Origin: Chthoniobacterales bacterium
Lineage (GTDB): Bacteria > Verrucomicrobiota > Verrucomicrobiia > Chthoniobacterales > JAATET01
DNA: 54,390 nt
Direction of reading: 5' to 3'
NCBI GenBank assembly: GCA_036569045.1
Contig: DATCRI010000067.1
Span: forward strand, 1 to 54,390
Below are positions 8,649-16,715 of this stretch, one piece after another (the first letter of the stretch is position 1; each line of letters opens with the position of its first letter). The translations under genes and the position numbers were made by a program. A model generated the notes under the pieces. The model made no database searches and was not told the DNA's origin. It saw nothing but the letters and a program-made list of their open reading frames with translations.

Positions 8649-9594
8649 CGAACTCGTTCGCGCCCTGCGCGCGCACCCGAACGTCCGCGAGAAGCTCCAC
8701 ATCGCCTCCGCCTACGCGCCGGCGCTTTCCGTCGCGGGCTCCGTGGCGGTTGGCGACGACGCGTCCGCGATTCCCGACGGGGACGGCTACCTCCTGCTGG
8801 CCGCGGAGGGCATGATGGAGGCATTCATCGAGCGCGATCCGTGGTTTGCGGGGTATTGCGCGGTGATGGTCAATATCAGTGACATCGCCGCCATGGGCGG
8901 GCATCCCACCGCCATCGTCGATGTGCTTTGGGCCCACGAAGATTCCGTCGTCGCGCGCGAGATCTGGGCCGGGATGCAGGCGGCCAGCGTCGCCTATGAC
9001 GTGCCCATCGTGGGCGGGCACACCACGCGCTTTCCAGCGGAACGCACGCCGCTGCTTGCCGCGGCGGTGCTTGGCCGTGCGCGAAAGCTGATCAGCAGCT
9101 TCGCCGCACGCCCGGGCGACGACCTGCTCATGGCCGTGGATCTGCGCGCCGCCTACCGCGGGGAAGGGACGCTTTTCTGGAACGCCAGCGTCGGCAGCCC
9201 CGCCGGGCGTCTGCGCGGCGATCTCGACCTGCTGCCGGAGCTCGCGGAGGCCGGCCTCGTCACCGCCGGGAAGGATATCAGCAACGGCGGCGTGCCCGGC
9301 ACGCTCTCCATGTTGCTTGCGACATCACGATGCGGCGCGACGCTCGATCTCGACGCGCTCCCGCAGCCCGATGGCGTGGAACTCGAGCGCTGGCTGCTCT
9401 CCTTCCCGAGCTACGGATTCCTGCTGACCGCGGACCCCGCGCATACGAATGCCGTGGCCGAGAAGTTTCGCGAGCGCGGACTCACCTGCGCGCGCATCGG
9501 CCGGCTCGACTCCGGCCCGGCCATCCATTTCACGCAAGGCGGAGCGACCGCCGAATTTGTGCGTGTCCACGGGGAGCCATGGCGAAATCCTTGA
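8626..9594 (+). CDS. nitF: AIR synthase-like protein, Sll0787 family (NitF)
   Basis: About 322 residues with PurM/AIR-synthase architecture. There is a glycine-rich, Asp-containing N-terminal half (VAVGDDASAIPDGDGYLLLA, then MVNISDIAAMGGHPTA) and a C-terminal half with GKDISNGGVPGTL. Such proteins (PurM, HypE, ThiL, SelD) bind ATP to activate an oxygen or carboxyl group. HypE makes a nitrile on HypF/HypE, which is a suggestive parallel in a nitrilase cluster but not evidence of the same chemistry. A GTG at 8620 is an alternative start. Confidence 0.87.
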   Translation: MPGPKPLDELVRALRAHPNVREKLHIASAYAPALSVAGSVAVGDDASAIPDGDGYLLLAAEGMMEAFIERDPWFAGYCAVMVNISDIAAMGGHPTAIVDVLWAHEDSVVAREIWAGMQAASVAYDVPIVGGHTTRFPAERTPLLAAAVLGRARKLISSFAARPGDDLLMAVDLRAAYRGEGTLFWNASVGSPAGRLRGDLDLLPELAEAGLVTAGKDISNGGVPGTLSMLLATSRCGATLDLDALPQPDGVELERWLLSFPSYGFLLTADPAHTNAVAEKFRERGLTCARIGRLDSGPAIHFTQGGATAEFVRVHGEPWRNP

Positions 9595-10607
9595 ACATGG
9601 CCGAGGTGGCCCGCACGATGGGCGTTTCGGCCTCCACCGTCTCGCGCGCCCTGCGCAACGACCCGCGCATCAGCCCCTCGGTGCGGGAACGAGCGCGGCT
9701 GATCGCCGAGGAAATGGGCTATCGCCCGAATCCCCTCGTGAGCGCGCTCATGTCCACGCGCCGGCGGCGCGCCGGAAACGGCGAGGTGGACGTCATCGCT
9801 CTCGTCACGCATTACGGCGGCCCGCAGGACTGGCGGGCAAAGGACGTGTGCCGATGGGAGTTCAACGGCATCCAGGCGCGCGCCGACGCGCTTGGGTTTC
9901 GCATCGAGATATTCTCGCTCAACGCGTATCGCGGGAATGCGGATCGCCTGGCGGCCACCCTGCGCACGCGCGGCATCCGCGGCGTGTTGCTGGGCTTCGC
10001 CCGCGAGGAGGAGGAAATCGCGTTTCCAATGGAGGGATTCGCCGTGGCGGGACTAAGCGCGTATTTTCGGAACATCACCGTCGATCGCGCGAACTTCCAC
10101 GGCTTCTTCAACGTCCAGCTCGCGCTCGACGAAATCCGCCGCGCCGGCTATCGCCGTCCCGCGCTCGCCGTGCCCGAGTTCAACAATCGCCTCTCGAACA
10201 ATCTCTGGTCAGGCGCCTTCCTCGACTGGCAGCGCAGCGTGCCGAAGAAGGATCAATGCGCGCCTTTCATCCCCTCGGGAGATGTCGATCCCGCATGCTT
10301 CTACGACTGGCTCTATCGCAACAATCCCGACGCCCTGCTCGTTTACAAGCTGCCGCTCCGCAGTCTGCTCGCAAAGAAGAAGATATGGGTGCCTCAGGAC
10401 ATCGGCCTCGCCTACCTCTACCGCACCGCTGACGAAATGGGTGGCGCGGCGGGCATCGATGGCAACCTTTCCGCTGTGGGCGCGGCCGCGCTCGACCTTG
10501 TCGTCGAGAAGCTGAATACGAACGCACTCGGCGCGGGTCCCCTCCCGAAGGAAGTGCTCATCAAAGGACGCTGGCAAAGCGGTGACACGCTGCCATTGGT
10601 GAAATAA
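9579..10607 (+). CDS. LacI-family transcriptional regulator
   Basis: A 342-residue protein. The N-terminal helix-turn-helix is MAEVARTMGVSASTVSRALR followed by the hinge region YRPNPLVSALMSTRR. The C-terminal part resembles a periplasmic-binding-protein-like effector domain. The gene overlaps nitF by 16 bases on the same strand, so it is very probably transcribed with the Nit1C operon and a candidate for its control. The effector is unknown, and it may instead regulate distant sugar genes. No clear LacI palindrome was seen near the nitB start. Confidence 0.85.
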   Translation: MAKSLNMAEVARTMGVSASTVSRALRNDPRISPSVRERARLIAEEMGYRPNPLVSALMSTRRRRAGNGEVDVIALVTHYGGPQDWRAKDVCRWEFNGIQARADALGFRIEIFSLNAYRGNADRLAATLRTRGIRGVLLGFAREEEEIAFPMEGFAVAGLSAYFRNITVDRANFHGFFNVQLALDEIRRAGYRRPALAVPEFNNRLSNNLWSGAFLDWQRSVPKKDQCAPFIPSGDVDPACFYDWLYRNNPDALLVYKLPLRSLLAKKKIWVPQDIGLAYLYRTADEMGGAAGIDGNLSAVGAAALDLVVEKLNTNALGAGPLPKEVLIKGRWQSGDTLPLVK

Positions 10608-10657
10608 CGCCCTCGACGAACAGTCTAAGCCCGTTCCTTTCTGCCGGAAAAATTTTG

Positions 10658-10685
10658 TAAGGATCTCTCGTCCGGACCGACCAAT
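10658..10685 (+). promoter_or_regulatory. ECF-type promoter motif, copy 1
   Basis: TAAGGATCT, 11 bases, CGACCAAT. It matches the locus-wide motif (TAAGGAATC-N11-CGACNAAT) with two changes in the first box. The second box ends only 7 bases before the ATG at 10693, so the transcript may be nearly leaderless. Confidence 0.65.
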
Positions 10686-10692
10686 CGGCGGG

Positions 10693-11376
10693 ATGGCTGA
10701 AACGATTGTCAGTGGGTTCTGGATAGGCGTCGCGATCTACGCGGCGCTGGGTATCGGATTTTCGATTCCGTTCGTGCGTCATTGGTCTGGAAAACTGGAC
10801 CCCTCGGCGAAGGCGGGTTCCCGGGGATTTCGCCTCGCGATCCTCCCGGCCACGGTGGCGCTCTGGCCCCTGCTCCTGCGCAAGGTGTCTCGGCGATCGG
10901 GGCCCCCTCTCGACATCGAATGGCCCATCCCGCCGGCGGCTCAGCGACGCCTCCACGGACTCGCCTTTATCCTTATCGCCCTGTTTGTTCCCTTGATCGG
11001 CATCGCCGCTCTGAGGTTCCGAGTCGAGCCCCCGTCGTCCCGCATCCCTCTCAACGAGGCCGCAAATTCCACCGAAGTCGCCATCGCCTCCCTCGCGGCA
11101 ACGAAGCTTCCCATTCGCGCGGAAACCACCCTCGTCGCCGGCCGGCGGACCCTGCGACTGGTCATCTCCCGTCCCCTCGCCGATCCGGTTGTGGCCGTCT
11201 ATTGGAGCCCGGCCGCCATCGCCGACGGCATCAGTCCCGAGGCGGTTTTTCTTGGCACCATCTGGGGCCCAGCCCGTCTCGCCTTTCCTCTCCCATCCGG
11301 AGCCGAGGGCGGCGTCCTGACCTTCATCGCTCTCGCCGGAGAGCAGCGCGTCCTCGAGATCCTTCCCCTTCCCTGA
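10693..11376 (+). CDS. Membrane protein of unknown function, partner of the ferric-reductase/Rieske gene
   Basis: A 227-residue protein with two or three membrane segments in the first ~110 residues (around 5-25, 45-60 and 88-107). A soluble, probably extracytoplasmic C-terminal domain of ~115 residues follows. The motif RLAILPATVALWPLLLRK resembles small integral proteins found next to cytochrome-type genes, but I cannot name the family. The gene starts immediately after an ECF-type motif and ends three bases before the reductase/Rieske gene. It is therefore probably its partner, perhaps a membrane anchor or assembly factor. Confidence 0.7.
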   Translation: MAETIVSGFWIGVAIYAALGIGFSIPFVRHWSGKLDPSAKAGSRGFRLAILPATVALWPLLLRKVSRRSGPPLDIEWPIPPAAQRRLHGLAFILIALFVPLIGIAALRFRVEPPSSRIPLNEAANSTEVAIASLAATKLPIRAETTLVAGRRTLRLVISRPLADPVVAVYWSPAAIADGISPEAVFLGTIWGPARLAFPLPSGAEGGVLTFIALAGEQRVLEILPLP

Positions 11377-11379
11377 CCC

Positions 11380-13182
11380 ATGTCCGTCTCCTACCTCGCC
11401 GTCGGCTGGAACCGGCAAAAGCGGCGCTACGACCTCGCCCTCGGGCTGGCCCTGGCCCTCGGCGCGATTGTCTACGCAGCCATCACCTTTCTGCTGCGCC
11501 CCGCGACCACGGTCGAAACGTTCGTGATTCGCTTCACCGCCATCGCCGCGCTCGCATTGCTTCATGTCATCCTCGTAATCGGCCCGCTCACCCGACTGGA
11601 CCGCCGCTTCCTGCCGCTGCTCTACAATCGCCGCCATCTCGGCGTAACGATGTTCCTGCTGGCCCTGGGGCACGGAATCTTCGCCATCGTCCAGTTCCAC
11701 GCCGGCGGCGATGTGAATCCCCTCGTGAGCGTGCTCACCGCCTGTCGCCGCGATTATCTATCCGGAGACATCGGCCAGTTCCCATTCGAGGCGCTGGGAC
11801 TCACCGCACTCGTCATCCTGTTCGTCATGGCCGCCACCAGCCACGACTTCTGGTTGAAGAACCTCGGCCCGTCGTTCTGGAAGACGCTCCACATGCTCGT
11901 CTATGCGGCGTATGCGCTCATCCTCGCGCACGTCTGTCTCGGTGCATTGCAATCCGAGCGCGCCCCGGCGCTGGCGATTCTGCTCGGCTCCGGCTTCGCG
12001 GTCGTTGTCTCGCTCCATCTCGCCGCGTTCGCCCGGGAACGCCGCATCGATCGCCAGCGAATCCTTGCCCGCGACGACGGATTCGTGCCCGTTCTGCGCG
12101 CAGATGGCCTCGAGGAAGGCATCGGCAAGGTCGTCATGGCCGGCCATCAGCGCGTCGCGCTCTTTCTTCGCGAAGGCCGCATCTTCGCGCTGTCCAACGT
12201 CTGCCGGCACCAGGGCGGTCCGCTCGGCGAAGGCCGCATCGTCAGCGGCTGCCTCACGTGCCCCTGGCATGGTTACCAATACCGCGTCGAAGACGGCTGC
12301 AGCCCGCCCCCATTCACCGAGGTCGCGCCGACCTATGCCGTGCGCGTGATCGACGGCGAGATTTTCGTGCAAGCCAAGGCCCTGCCGCCCGGCACGAAGT
12401 CCGAAGGCGTCCCCGCCCCGGCGTCCGGCGTGCCATCCGCGCCCCCGGATTTCTATATCGGCTGGCAGGCAAAAGCGGCACCGGCGCAACGTCGCTTCAC
12501 GCGCGCTGTCGTTGTCGTTCTCCTGCTTTTCGCCGCGGGCGTGGCCAGCATGACCGCGTGGTTCCAGGCTCCCGTGGATGCAGGCATCTTCGAGTTCGGA
12601 GTGGTGCGCACTTTCGAAGGCACCCTCCGCGAAACGCCGCTCCCGCTTTTGCAGGTGAATGCGGGCCCCTCCGCCGACGGCATGAACTTCCTCCTCGTGG
12701 GCGCGGGAAAATTTGGGCCACCGTCCGTCATCCGCGGCCACGACGGCGATCGCGTGCGCTTTCGCGGCAGCCTGATCTCGCGCAACGGTGTGGCGATGAT
12801 CGAAATGAACGACCCGGCCTCGTTCACCGTGATCGGTCGCAACGCGGCCCCGCTATCCGTCGAACGCGTCACCCCTCTCGGAATCGGCACGTTCACCGGC
12901 GAGCTCGTCGATACGAAGTGCTTCTTCGGCGTCATGCGCCCGGCGGTCGGGAAGGTTCACCGCGCCTGCGCCATTCGCTGTCTGAGCGGCGGCGCCCCTC
13001 CGGGGCTGCTCGTGCAGGACGAGGCCGGAAACACCGTCGTCGTCCTGCTTGTCGGGGCGCCCGGCCGATCCCTCGACGTGCCCGTGGATCTCGCGGCTCA
13101 CGTGCTGGATGTCGAAGGTGCGCTGGAGCTGCACAACGGCACGCCCATCCTCCGCGTGCAATCCTGGAAGCTTCGCAACTAG
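11380..13182 (+). CDS. Ferric-reductase-like membrane domain fused to a Rieske [2Fe-2S] domain
   Basis: 600 residues in three parts. Residues ~15-215 form a six-helix ferric-reductase/MsrQ-like module with possible haem histidines H98, H171 and H184. Residues ~235-345 form a Rieske domain with ligands Cys275, His277, Cys294 and His297 (CRHQGG ... CPWH). After one more membrane segment (~370-390), a C-terminal domain of ~210 residues contains an OB-like stretch and four cysteines. The protein should pass electrons between haem and an iron-sulfur centre across or along the membrane. Donor and acceptor are unknown. It is co-transcribed with the preceding membrane protein behind ECF motif copy 1. 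Confidence 0.82.
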   Translation: MSVSYLAVGWNRQKRRYDLALGLALALGAIVYAAITFLLRPATTVETFVIRFTAIAALALLHVILVIGPLTRLDRRFLPLLYNRRHLGVTMFLLALGHGIFAIVQFHAGGDVNPLVSVLTACRRDYLSGDIGQFPFEALGLTALVILFVMAATSHDFWLKNLGPSFWKTLHMLVYAAYALILAHVCLGALQSERAPALAILLGSGFAVVVSLHLAAFARERRIDRQRILARDDGFVPVLRADGLEEGIGKVVMAGHQRVALFLREGRIFALSNVCRHQGGPLGEGRIVSGCLTCPWHGYQYRVEDGCSPPPFTEVAPTYAVRVIDGEIFVQAKALPPGTKSEGVPAPASGVPSAPPDFYIGWQAKAAPAQRRFTRAVVVVLLLFAAGVASMTAWFQAPVDAGIFEFGVVRTFEGTLRETPLPLLQVNAGPSADGMNFLLVGAGKFGPPSVIRGHDGDRVRFRGSLISRNGVAMIEMNDPASFTVIGRNAAPLSVERVTPLGIGTFTGELVDTKCFFGVMRPAVGKVHRACAIRCLSGGAPPGLLVQDEAGNTVVVLLVGAPGRSLDVPVDLAAHVLDVEGALELHNGTPILRVQSWKLRN

Positions 13183-13196
13183 GCCTTCCGTGCACG

Positions 13197-13237
13197 AAAA
13201 AGCCGCCGCCTGAGAACTCAGGCGGCGGCTTTCGTTT
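13197..13237. terminator. Bidirectional hairpin terminator between convergent genes
   Basis: A perfect 14-base-pair stem: AGCCGCCGCCTGAG (13201-13214) pairs with CTCAGGCGGCGGCT (13217-13230). It is flanked by an A-run on the left and T-rich sequence on the right. It sits between the stop of the Rieske fusion (plus) and that of the CxxC microprotein (minus) and can serve both. Confidence 0.9.
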
Positions 13238-13254
13238 CGACGGAAGCCAGCCGG

Positions 13255-13488
13255 TTAGTGAACCTTCGGATTCGCGCCCTTCTGGATGGCCTCGAGCTTG
13301 ACCTCGATGGCGTTGTCCTTCGTCGCGCGGGCGAGCACGTGATACTCCGCGCCGCACGCCTGGCAGCGAACGGTATTCGGAAAGGTCGTGTAGCCCTTGC
13401 TGGAGCTGGCGTCTTCCGCGAAGGCGGCGGCGGCGAGCCCGACGATGCCCAAGGCCGCGAGGGTGAGCGCGTTGATGGATTTTTTCAT
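13255..13488 (-). CDS. Secreted CxxC microprotein B
   Basis: 77 residues with a signal peptide (MKKSINALTLAALGIVGLAA, cleavage near AFA-ED). A mature domain of ~53 residues holds one CxxC (TVRCQACGAEY) and the tail IEVKLEAIQKGANP. It is a paralogue of the upstream gene at 13532: both share VRCxxCGA, an (E)IKLK-like strand and a GNP-like end. The CxxC suggests metal binding or redox work in the envelope. It resembles ECF-controlled secreted metal-buffering peptides in general design, but I cannot assign it to a named family. Confidence 0.8.
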   Translation of the reverse strand: MKKSINALTLAALGIVGLAAAAFAEDASSSKGYTTFPNTVRCQACGAEYHVLARATKDNAIEVKLEAIQKGANPKVH

Positions 13489-13531
13489 GATGTGTGGATT
13501 TCGGTTCGAGATTTTTCGGATTGATGAGACA

Positions 13532-13753
13532 TCAGCTGCCGCGCGGATTGCCCGTTGCGGAGCTGCGCTTGAGCTTGATCTCGAGCGTGTTCTTCTTGCC
13601 GACCGTCACGACGACGTCGTTCGGAGCGCCGCAGACGGAACAGCGAACCGGATGCGGCAGCGTCACGGTGTTGATGTTCGTGGTGGCGTCCACCGCGAAG
13701 GCGGCGGAGCTGAGGCTGACGAGCGCGATTGCGCCCAGGAAGAGGATTTTCAT
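13532..13753 (-). CDS. Secreted CxxC microprotein A
   Basis: 73 residues with a signal peptide (MKILFLGAIALVSLSSAAFA), then a short mature domain with PVRCSVCGAPND and NTLEIKLKRS. It is homologous to microprotein B 43 bases downstream and probably arose by tandem duplication. The promoter motif at 13804-13831 lies 50 bases upstream of the ATG, so the two genes form a likely ECF-controlled operon that ends at the bidirectional terminator. No Shine-Dalgarno is evident. Confidence 0.8.
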   Translation of the reverse strand: MKILFLGAIALVSLSSAAFAVDATTNINTVTLPHPVRCSVCGAPNDVVVTVGKKNTLEIKLKRSSATGNPRGS

Positions 13754-13803
13754 GGATTACGATGTTGAGTTTGGGTTTCCGCGCGCACTTCACGCGCTTA
13801 CCC

Positions 13804-13831
13804 ATTAGTCGCAGAGCCGCTTGATTCCTTA
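13804..13831 (-). promoter_or_regulatory. ECF-type promoter motif, copy 2
   Basis: On the minus strand TAAGGAATC (13823-13831), 11 bases, CGACTAAT (13804-13811). The TAA of the first box is the stop codon of the upstream NRDE gene. It drives the CxxC microprotein pair. Confidence 0.75.
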
Positions 13832-14575
13832 CGCCGCAGCGCACGGAATCTGCCGAGACAGTCGCAACGCCTTCACGAACCGGGGGCCGCGTTCACAGGC
13901 CGGCCCCGCATGATACGACATCGTCGCGGAGCTCCCGGTCACCGAGAGTTCGGTGAAACTCACCGTGCACGCATCGATCCGATGCATGCAGATCGAGAGC
14001 GCGCCCTTGGAGGGATGGTGCGAACGATGGAGATCACGCAGCCAGGCCGGGGAAGCTGGCGGCGCCAGCCGCGAGGCCCGCGCACAGGTGAGCGCCCGCA
14101 CGCGATTCGCCGCCGCCTCGTCGAAGCCGGAGGAAAACCAATGTCGCCGCTCCCAGGAAAACGAGGTCCCTTCCAGATTTCCGCCGCTCGACTTCCACTC
14201 GCACAACGCTCGCTCCCGACGGGAAATCACGATCAGACGAAACGGATTCATCGACGCGACAGGGAGCGCTCCAAAATGAGCCTCCGCATCCGCGACTGTC
14301 GCCGCCCCGAGCAGGGCCGGGATCACCTCTCCCCGACTGACCGTGCCGGCCCGAAGGCGCTGCGGCTCGGAATACCAGTTGATCAGCGCGAAGGTGAGCC
14401 CGACGGCATTGACACCGATCCACGTCCCCCCGCTCCATTCGTGCGGGTAGAGCGCGCGGAAGGCGCCGCATTTCGCAATCCGTGGAGGCAGCGCCGCTCT
14501 TCGGGAAAGCTGCTCGTCGCGATTCATCGCGAGATGGAAGCCGTCGCCGGCGGGAAGAAAGGAAACCGTGCACAT
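13829..14575 (-). CDS. NRDE-domain (TANGO2-like) protein
   Basis: 248 residues starting MCTVSFLPAGDGFHLAMNRD; the N-terminal Cys after Met and the NRDE motif (NRDEQLSRR) are family hallmarks. TWIGVNAVGLTFALINW also fits. In eukaryotes TANGO2 relates to haem or lipid handling; the bacterial function is poorly defined. The N-terminal Cys2 could act as an Ntn-type nucleophile. The start lies five bases after the DedA/ATP-grasp gene, so it is the last gene of the DoxX operon. The stop codon doubles as the beginning of ECF motif copy 2. Confidence 0.82.
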   Translation of the reverse strand: MCTVSFLPAGDGFHLAMNRDEQLSRRAALPPRIAKCGAFRALYPHEWSGGTWIGVNAVGLTFALINWYSEPQRLRAGTVSRGEVIPALLGAATVADAEAHFGALPVASMNPFRLIVISRRERALCEWKSSGGNLEGTSFSWERRHWFSSGFDEAAANRVRALTCARASRLAPPASPAWLRDLHRSHHPSKGALSICMHRIDACTVSFTELSVTGSSATMSYHAGPACERGPRFVKALRLSRQIPCAAA

Positions 14576-14580
14576 GGTCG

Positions 14581-16191
14581 TCAGTCCGCGAGGGGATGGC
14601 AGGTGCTCCGCTGCCGGTAGCGGCGAAGTTCCGTCCAGAGCGCGCCGAGGGAATCCGCGCGATGGCCGGCCCGGCGATTGGCGGCGCCGATGGCGAAGAC
14701 GAGTTCCCATTGCTGAAAGAGCAACCGATAGGCCTCGCCGAGCGACTTGCGCGCGTCGTAGGCACTGGTGGCCTCGGACGCCGCGCCATTGAGCTCGAGA
14801 ATGGAAAATCCGCCTCCGCTCTGCAGCTCCGCGACGGACTCGAATCGCACATCGTAACGGCCGATGAAAAAACCCGGCAGCGCCCGCGAGATGTCGTCGA
14901 TGCGCCTCTCGAGGCCCGCGCTCCACAGGTGCATCCCGTCCTGGAAAATGCAGCCCTGCGCGTGATTGCCCGCCTCCACGAGACGCACCGCTTCGCCGAA
15001 TGCCGGCACGCGCGCCCGTTCGGAAGCGAAACGCCGGAGGTAAACGTCGGCGAGCAGCACGGCCCGCGCGTCCGCAAGAATCAACTCCTCCAGCGTGCGC
15101 CGCCCGTCGCCGAAAACCACCGGAAAGATTTTTTCCGTGATGGCGAAGATACGACCCTCGTGCTCGTGCGGCAGCCGGTAATAGAAAATGCCGATTTCCT
15201 GCGGCCCGCGAATGTATTCCTGGGCGACGATGGCGACATCCACGGTGGAAAGATACGCCCCGGCGTCCGCCATCGACCGGACGACCTTGAATCCGCTCCC
15301 GCGCTGGGCCACATCGGGCTTCAGCACGAACGGAAACGATAGCTGACCCGAGGCCACAAGCGCCTCCAGATGCGCAAGACGTTCCCCACCCTCCGCGAGG
15401 AGAAAGCTGTTCGCCGTCCACTCCGGGCTCGTGCGTTGGAGATCCGCCAGCGTCGCGAATTTCGATTCGCCGATCAGTCCGCCCGTGAACATCCCGGGAT
15501 TCGCGCAGGTCGGAACGTTGAAGCCGCCATATTTCAGAGCGAGGCGGACGTAATTCGCGCCGATCGGCAGATAGAAAAGCCATGCGGGCCAGAACTCCCA
15601 CTGCACCCAGCGCTGCACGCGGGGCGATCCGAGGCGGCGCCGGAGCACGGAGCCCCAATGCCCCGCGCAGACCGCGAGAAGGCCGAGAGCGATCGCGACG
15701 ACGCCTCCGACGATCGCTCCATGCGAGCTCCCCGCGAACATCCCGACCGCGGCTCCGAACTGGCGCACGAGCCCAAACACCAGCCCCACCCAAAGCACCG
15801 CCAGCGCGGCGGTGATCGCCGTGAACTTCGCGACGGGCATGCGCAACAATCCGGCCGTGGCGAACGTGGGCAGCCGCGATCCGGGAACGAATCGGCACAG
15901 CACGAGAGCCCAGCCGCCGAATCGCGCGAACCAGGTCTCGCTTTGCTTGATCTTCTGCGCCGTCTGCGCTTTGCGCAGCCAAAGGCGCTCGAGAATCGGG
16001 CGTCCAAAATTGCGCGCGAGCAGGAACAGCCCGAGGTCGCCAAGCCAGATGCCGAGCACGCAGGCCAGGAACGCGGTGTCGGGGGACATCCGGCCGAGCG
16101 AAGACAGCGCCGCGCCGCCGAGAGTCGCGGCATCCTCCGACACGAAGGTCAAAAGGAACAGGCCGACGGCGCTGGTCGTGTCGAGATTCAT
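14581..16191 (-). CDS. DedA/VTT membrane domain fused to an ATP-grasp-like ligase domain
   Basis: 536 residues. Residues 1-180 form a DedA/SNARE-associated (VTT) module with several membrane segments and the motif CRFVPGSRLPTFATAG; DedA proteins handle lipid scrambling or proton-driven transport. After a short linker, residues ~200-510 look like an ATP-grasp enzyme: FVLKPDVAQRGSGFKVV (Lys291), EYIRGPQEIGIFYY and FSILELNGAASEATSAYD. The C-terminal part may ligate or modify a substrate presented at the membrane. This fusion is not one I recognise as characterised. The start at 16191 follows the DinB-like gene by five bases. Confidence 0.8.
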   Translation of the reverse strand: MNLDTTSAVGLFLLTFVSEDAATLGGAALSSLGRMSPDTAFLACVLGIWLGDLGLFLLARNFGRPILERLWLRKAQTAQKIKQSETWFARFGGWALVLCRFVPGSRLPTFATAGLLRMPVAKFTAITAALAVLWVGLVFGLVRQFGAAVGMFAGSSHGAIVGGVVAIALGLLAVCAGHWGSVLRRRLGSPRVQRWVQWEFWPAWLFYLPIGANYVRLALKYGGFNVPTCANPGMFTGGLIGESKFATLADLQRTSPEWTANSFLLAEGGERLAHLEALVASGQLSFPFVLKPDVAQRGSGFKVVRSMADAGAYLSTVDVAIVAQEYIRGPQEIGIFYYRLPHEHEGRIFAITEKIFPVVFGDGRRTLEELILADARAVLLADVYLRRFASERARVPAFGEAVRLVEAGNHAQGCIFQDGMHLWSAGLERRIDDISRALPGFFIGRYDVRFESVAELQSGGGFSILELNGAASEATSAYDARKSLGEAYRLLFQQWELVFAIGAANRRAGHRADSLGALWTELRRYRQRSTCHPLAD

Positions 16192-16196
16192 CGACG

Positions 16197-16715
16197 TCAG
16201 GCGGCCAGCCGCTCCTGCTCGTGCTTGATCGTGGAGGGCGCGACGCCGAATCCATCGGGAAGCGTCGCGCCAAGCATCTGCGCCATCACGCCAACGAGCG
16301 CGTAATGATGGATGGCGTGGACGATGCCGAACATGATCTCGCGCCCAACGGTCGACTCCGCCGTCGACGATTCGCCCGCAGCGTAGGAGACCTTCGCACG
16401 CACCCGGATGGGGCGATCGAGCACCGCCGCATCGAGCGACTCGATCTCGCGCAACTGTCGACGCGTGGCCGCCAGCGCCGCGATCCGGACATTCTCGATG
16501 CGAGGGTCCCGCGTGCGGGCGTCGTAGTTGATCTCGTCGGCATCGAGTCCGTCCAGCACGCTGCGGAAATGGTCGAGGCAATGGCGAACATGGCCGCCGA
16601 TCGAGGCATTGAAGGCAGCCGGAAGTCGGGTCGCGTAGGCGACATCGTCCAGCGCGAGCAGGAGCGCGGAGCCCTGCGCAAGCACTTCGCGGGCGGATTC
16701 GAGAAGCGCGTTCAT
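16197..16715 (-). CDS. DinB/YfiT-like putative metal-binding protein
   Basis: 172 residues predicted as a four-helix bundle. Candidate metal ligands are His45/His49 (HVRHCLDHF) and His133/His137 (VHAIHHYA), the DinB-superfamily arrangement. Superfamily members include thiol-dependent transferases (bacillithiol, mycothiol) and damage-inducible proteins; nothing here picks a substrate. Its ATG overlaps the DoxX stop codon by four bases, so it is translated with doxX and lies in the ECF-controlled operon. Confidence 0.8.
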   Translation of the reverse strand: MNALLESAREVLAQGSALLLALDDVAYATRLPAAFNASIGGHVRHCLDHFRSVLDGLDADEINYDARTRDPRIENVRIAALAATRRQLREIESLDAAVLDRPIRVRAKVSYAAGESSTAESTVGREIMFGIVHAIHHYALVGVMAQMLGATLPDGFGVAPSTIKHEQERLAA

